A DNA stretch of 64,000 bases from Romanomermis culicivorax (taxonomy: Eukaryota > Nematoda > Enoplea > Mermithida > Mermithidae): contig CAWUHX010000152.1 of assembly GCA_963922205.1 (NCBI GenBank), forward strand, positions 186,001 through 250,000, given 5' to 3'. The position numbers and the translations under genes were made by a program. The notes beneath the pieces were generated by a model. It worked only from the letters and a program-made list of their open reading frames with translations. It was not told where the DNA came from and ran no database searches. Shown in pieces: positions 59,041-64,000 of the stretch (positions are counted from its first letter, which is position 1; each line of letters opens with the position of its first letter).

Positions 59041-60055
59041 GGGGGACCCCCCCCCCCAACTCGGCCAACCCTGTACCCAAAATCATTTCCCCCCCAACCC
59101 CTCCCCCAGTTTGGAAAAAATTGAAAAATTTTTCAAAAAAGTGTATGTTTTTTGGGAAAAATTTCGACTTTTTTCTACCCCCCCCCAACTGGTCGGAGGT
59201 CTTACAGGTATGAATCTTAACTATTTTCTATCAGGCGCGGCCTTTACCATATCTACTTCAACTTACTAATTAATGCTTCACAGTTTCTATCAATCAAGTC
59301 GACTCGTTTCATTTTCTAATCGTTAGCAGTCAATTATGTCGCCCAAAATTGAGATTTCTCATCATTTCATCAATTCTCTCAATTTTTTCTCTCGATGCTT
59401 GGAATTTTTTCGGCGTTTGCAACCTGAACTTTTGCGTTTATTGAAGATGGAAATTGAAGACATCATTCTAGACTGCGATTTCAGAACTTCTGCTCATGAA
59501 TATCTGTTGGAGAAATTTATTTTCCAGTGTTTTAGAATATATAAACCCGAAAATTTTTTCGGCGCCTCGCGCCGGAATTTGAAACAAGTTACACTTCATC
59601 AGTTTGATTTTAATTCATTTCTCAACGTTATGAAGGTTCATTTTCCAGAGTTTCAGAAAGTGAAAATCCAAAAATTTTTCCGGCGCTCCGCGCCGGACTG
59701 AGAACTAAATAAAATTAGATGATTCTTATCGGAACCACAGAAATGTTAATCGCGGATTTAGTCTTGAGAACTCTATCGTTAACATGCTTCACCCGTTCCT
59801 GTAGAACACCAATATATTTTTCATGAGCTCATATTGACTAACAGAACCAGAATTTTCTCAATTTTTTCCTCATTTTTGCAGGTTTCTGACTCCAAATACA
59901 ATGAAATTCTTGGATATGCTCTTGAAATGCATAAAAAATCATCCGTAGCCACATTGTAAACGTTTTTAAAAATGAGGAAAATTTTGCGAAAATGAGGAAA
60001 AAAATTTTGGGTCCGGTTCTCATGTGGAAAAAATCTTCGACGAAAAAAAACGGTG

Positions 60056-60365
60056 GCGTCCAGTGTTTTTTTGTGCCAAAATATGGTTTTTGGCAAAAAA
60101 AAATTTGGAATGGCACAAAAAATTTTGGGCGTTTGTGCCAATTGGCACAAATTTTTTGACTGGTCGAAGGCTGAATTTAGTCGATTTGTAGTCATTTTGG
60201 GGCTGAAAATTCAAAATTTTATTGGCGCTCCGCGCCGAGTCAGTTACCTTTATTTGTCTACAATCTGAGAGAATTATCGAATAATAGTAAATTTGTATGA
60301 TCGCAACAAACTTAGAGATTGTCAATGACTGCAAAATAAATAATAAAACTTTCACTGTTCATTCA
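60056..60365. mobile_element. Left end of a GTGCCA-word element and short spacer
   Basis: CAGTGTTTTTTTGTGCC at 60062 begins the end region, with GTGCCAATTGGCAC near 60136 and a hairpin GGCGCTCCGCGCCG near 60221. This is where the four-deep nest inserted. Confidence 0.65.
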
Positions 60366-63000
60366 GAGTGAGCGTTGCTGCTGTATATCGAAAAAATTTG
60401 AAGGTTAAAATGTCTAAAATACCCCCAGAAAAATCTCTACCCGATGTTGTAACTTTTGAAATTATTTTGACTGGTGTCAAACTTAAATGCATACTCTGTT
60501 ATAGACCACCCAGATATGACATTGAACTTATGGGTAAATTTATATTGCTTTTTGAATTTTGTGTTGCAGATAATTCCAAATGTATAATTCTTGGAGATTT
60601 TAATCTACCATCTTCGAAACAGTATGGATATTCTTCCCATATTGAAAATTTTGCCCTTCCACTGCACAATTGTTTGACAAGAAACGGTTTTAAGCAATTT
60701 GTTCTGCAAGCAACTCGTGGCTATAATTTTCTGGATTTATTATTCTGTAATTTCCCTGGTCTTGTGAATAATTGCACCACAAGGGAAAATTTTTCTACGA
60801 GTGACCATTGTACTGTCAATTTAAGTATCAATGTTAGAATCAAGGATAAAATCATATATGATGATAAATTTGATTTCAGGAAAGCTGATTATGAATCTCT
60901 TCAAATCTATTTGGCAAAAGTCGATTGGACAGGTTTTTTTGAACAATGCATTACTGTTAATGACTTCTATCTTGTCTTTTTAGAACTAATGAAGAAATTA
61001 ATACTGGAATTTGTTCCCAAAAAGAAAAAATTCTCAAAAACCTCTAGATTGCCAAAGTATCTTTTGAAATTAAAATCAATAAAGAAAAACTTGTGGAAAA
61101 ATTATGTTAAAAATCGTAGTTATATGCTAACAAAAATAGACTGAAACACAATTCCAAAGTCTTGAAAACTGCAATGATCAAATATTATGCTAGAAAAGAA
61201 GAATGTTTGCTAAAATAGAATTCAATCAAGGATTTTTATAGATTTATCAATAATAAAACTCAGTTGAGACACACTATCCCTGTTATTGTTTCTGGTGAGT
61301 CTGATATAACTGATGATAAAATGAAAAGTGAAATATTCAACCAATATTTTGGATCAGTATTTATCTTGGACAATGAAAAAATCCCGGAATATTCTCAAAA
61401 GCAGTTTAATAAAGATTTATCAATTAAATTTGATTTCTTAAGAGTCCTATTGACACTAAAATATTTGAAGCCTACACTGTCTCTTGGTCCTGATGGTCTG
61501 TGTGCCTTTTTCCTGAAAAAATTATATCTAGTTTTGGCAGAACCTTTGAGAACAATTTTTGAAATTTCATTTAGAACTGGACAATTACCAGATATTTGAA
61601 AAACATCAAATGTGGTGCCTATTTTCAAAAGAAAGGACCCAGCAAAGGTAGAAAATTATAGACCAGTTTCCTTATGTTGTGTCTCATGTAAGGTTATGGA
61701 AGGTATTATAAATGTAGACATGATGGCTTATTTTGAGTCAGATAATTTTCTGCATGATAGACAATTTGGATTTAGAAAGAAAAAATCTTGTGTCCTACAG
61801 CTTTTAAGTTGTAAAACATTATGGGCTAAAAATTTGGATAAAAAAGTAGCAACAGATTCAATTTATATCGATTTTCGGAAAGCATTTGATACTGTTTCTC
61901 ATGAAAAACTGTTCGGGAAATTAGCTTCCTATGGCATATCTGGTTTTTTATTGAGATGGTTACATGGTTTTTTATTTAATAGGACTCAACAGGTAAAAAT
62001 TGGCAATCGCTTCTCTAATCCAATTAAGGTTACTGGTGGGGTTCCTCAGGGTAGTGTATTGGGACCAACATTGTTCCTAATTTTCATAAATGATATATTT
62101 GATAGCAGTGAAATTTATCTTTTTGCGAATGATGTGAAAATATTCAATGCTACAAAAAATGCTGAAATACTACAAGGCGATCTTGTCAAAGTTTATGAAT
62201 GGTCATTGAAATGGCAATTATCTATTTCTCTGGAAAAATGTTCTGTTTTGCATCTTGGGAGTAATATCCCCAAAGTTGAGTACCATTATATAAACGATTT
62301 TCTGATTCCTACTGTTTCAGACATGAAGGATTTTGGTGTTATGTTCAATGAAAAATTGTCAGCAACTGCCCATTGTAATTATGTGGTTAAAAAAAGATCT
62401 AGGGTGGCAAATTTGATTTTAAAATGTTTTCACTCTAACTTCAGTGTATTAAAAGTCAGGGCTTTTAAATCCTATGTTCTCCCTATCCTGGAATATGCTT
62501 CACCACTCTGGAATCCTTGTCTGGTTGGGGATACTTAATTGGTAGAAAAAGGTCAACGAAGGTTTACAAAAAGACTTTTTGGATATAAAGATTTAACCTA
62601 TAAGGAGCGCCTCAACAAATCTGGCCTTGATGACCTTGCATTTAGACGTACGTGTATCGACCTATCTTACATGTTCTTAATTTTGAAATTTAAAGTTATT
62701 CCATCCGACTTATTTTTCACTTCGAGTCCATTCAATTATCGCGCCTCTAACTTATTTAAATTGTATAAATCGAAATATAACTCTTACGCTTTAAAACATG
62801 ATTTTTGCTCGCGAAATATTGATGTTTGGAATTCCCTACCCAATGATATCATTCATTCAAACAATATGCCCTGTTTTCGGTCTAAATTGAATCGTTTTTT
62901 AAAGTTCAATTCGCACGTGCTTTTGTCACGTCCATGAGCTTTTCTGTATTAGTCGCATTTACTCTTGTATTTATTCGCATTTAATAAATTTCTTTCTCTT
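60366..63000 (+). pseudogene. CR1/L2-like LINE ORF2, 5'-truncated and broken
   Basis: The remnant starts inside the endonuclease (VAAVYRKNL, CYRPP, CIILGDFNLPSS, FLDLLF, STSDHCTVNL), shifts frame near 61150-61260, and continues with the RT: TLSLGPDGLCAFFLKKL, ENYRPVSLCCV, YIDFRKAFDTVSHEKL, GGVPQGSVLGPTLF. The catalytic box reads YLFANDVKIF where active relatives have ADD. Stops at about 61141, 61597 and 62536 break it. The C-terminus ends with RNIDVWNSLPNDIIHSNN, typical of CR1/L2, at TGA 62935. A short T/C-rich tail follows an AATAAA near 62980. Confidence 0.88.
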
Positions 63001-63116
63001 CTCTCTTCTCATCGAACCGAAATTTTACTTTTTGGTGTTTGATTCGAACAGAAAAATTGACTGACACAATTTTTCAATCAAAATAGTTTTTCTTCAGGAG
63101 AAAGCACTTATGGACA

Positions 63117-64000
63117 CAGGGTTTTTTTTTGACCTACGAGTCACAAGCCAAGTGGCTTGTTGACCTAAAATTTAACAAGCCATTTCAAATTTTTACAAGC
63201 CAATTTCATAATATCAGTATACGTGAATAAATTCCAGTACTGGGTTATTTTTCAAAGAAATGTATATATTGAGCATCACGGCAATCTATCAAAAAAGAAA
63301 TGTCATCCAACATTTATTCAATAACATTTTAGAGCCATTCATTCATTAAAAGTCAGGAAACATTTGAAATTTTGGAGTTTGATTGAAGTCTAACTTTTAA
63401 GCATTGTGGAACAAATTTTGCAGCAAACTATCCAAGAACATAATGACTTTGAATTACATGAGAAATCGACAGTTACGTCTTCTATGATGACAAGTGAGAG
63501 CCCAGAAAAGCTATTAATCTTTCCTGCGTGAAACACAGGAAAATTTTTTGGGTATTGACATTCTACAATGCAGGAAAATCAATTTTCCAAAAACTTATTT
63601 GAAGAATTAAATTCGAATTTTGTGTTCAAAAGTCGTAATTTCTAGAATTTTATATTTGAAAAATTTTAAAACCATTAATTTATCCACAAACTGTCATGAA
63701 CTTGGCCGAAAAGATATGAGTAAGAAGAGTAGAAATTTCCGAAAACTACTTCCATGAAGCTTTTGGATTGATTTTACGTTAAGAAAGGAATAATCGCTTC
63801 AAAAAATTTACAGACTTGACGTATTGATCTTTCTCAAAAAATGTGAATCTTCATTAAATATCAAGATGAAATATTGAAGATTACCAATTAAAACATGAGA
63901 TAATACGTTTAAGATGATTAAAACTATTAAAGATTAAATGATAAGTGAAGGTAGACATGTTAGAAGCCGCGCCTGAGCTAGGAAATAAATAATAATGCTT
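63117..64000. mobile_element. Left part of a hAT-like element, ACAAGCC word, running off the window
   Basis: Left end CAGGGTTTTTTTTTGACC with ACAAGCCAAGTGGCTTG, then the shared body (CTTGGCCGAAAAGATATGAG, CATGAAGC, TTTTACGTT). The hairpin near 63523 is decayed (CCTGCGTGAAACACAGG). The right end lies beyond 64000. Confidence 0.7.

Larger units (their letters stand above)
57122..59212. mobile_element. CATACCTGT-type element, second layer
   Basis: Ends are CATACCTGTACTTGCGG and GGTCTTACAGGTATG. It is itself split by the CACCG-type copy 57153-59040. No clean outer duplication; a partial extra CATACCTGT at 57096 suggests a local duplication at the left junction. Confidence 0.7.
56942..60055. mobile_element. 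CACCG-type hAT-like element, outermost of a four-deep nest
   Basis: Ends are CACCGTTTATTTCCCTC and CGAAAAAAAACGGTG; the duplication GCGTCCAG (56934-56941, 60056-60063) is exact. Its own sequence is 56942-57121 and 59213-60055, interrupted by 57122-59212. The body carries CGGCGCCTCGCGCCGG and CCGGCGCTCCGCGCCGG hairpins (59562, 59679). Confidence 0.88.

Noticed and set aside
1-64000. tRNA or rRNA genes
   Set aside because: No cloverleaf with A and B boxes or rRNA core sequence was recognised by eye; a covariance-model scan was not possible.

Overview
The window is from a metazoan nuclear genome, most probably an arthropod. It is AT-rich, holds a gene with large spliced introns, and is packed with transposable elements. 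There is no sign of bacterial, organellar or viral genome organisation. The only host gene I recognise is a KDEL receptor (ERD2 family) on the minus strand. Four exons at 56534-56444, 41205-41105, 37695-37537 and 31677-31425 encode residues 1-201 of about 212. The introns are 3-15 kb and filled with nested transposons. I could not find the short last exon.

Layout. 1-2654: pol of a decayed Ty3/gypsy-like LTR retrotransposon. 2655-13531: a second, related LTR element nested inside it (LTRs 2655-3231 and 12926-13531; degenerate gag, pol and extra 3' ORFs). 13532-16823: the host element's integrase tail resumes, followed by a broken DEDDy-exonuclease-like ORF and an LTR-like segment. 17.1-18.1 and 24.4-25.0 kb: short-word repeat arrays. 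18147-24046: a full-length 5.9-kb Tx1/L1-like LINE on the minus strand with a 9-bp target duplication. Its ORF1 protein carries a CCHC knuckle and a C-terminal NADAR domain, and its ORF2 has one nonsense codon. 26-64 kb: dense nested non-autonomous DNA transposons, many with 8-bp duplications and hAT-like ends (CAGTG, CAGGG, CACTG, CACCG), a CATACCTGT-ended family, and a 1.55-kb family with 6-bp duplications. The same region holds a solo LTR, a hairpin element built of tandem words, and two CR1/L2-like LINE remnants (54.55-55.0 kb and 60.37-63.0 kb).

How the parts relate. The order of events can be read from nesting and target duplications. LTR element went into LTR element. Two copies of the 1.55-kb element each received a different later insert, so each copy serves as the empty site for the other. 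At 52.1-53.9 kb and 56.9-60.1 kb elements lie inside elements up to four deep. The most novel biology is the NADAR domain in a LINE ORF1 protein, the exonuclease-like ORF beside an LTR-element pol, and a family of DNA transposons that keep one body but change the short word repeated at their ends.
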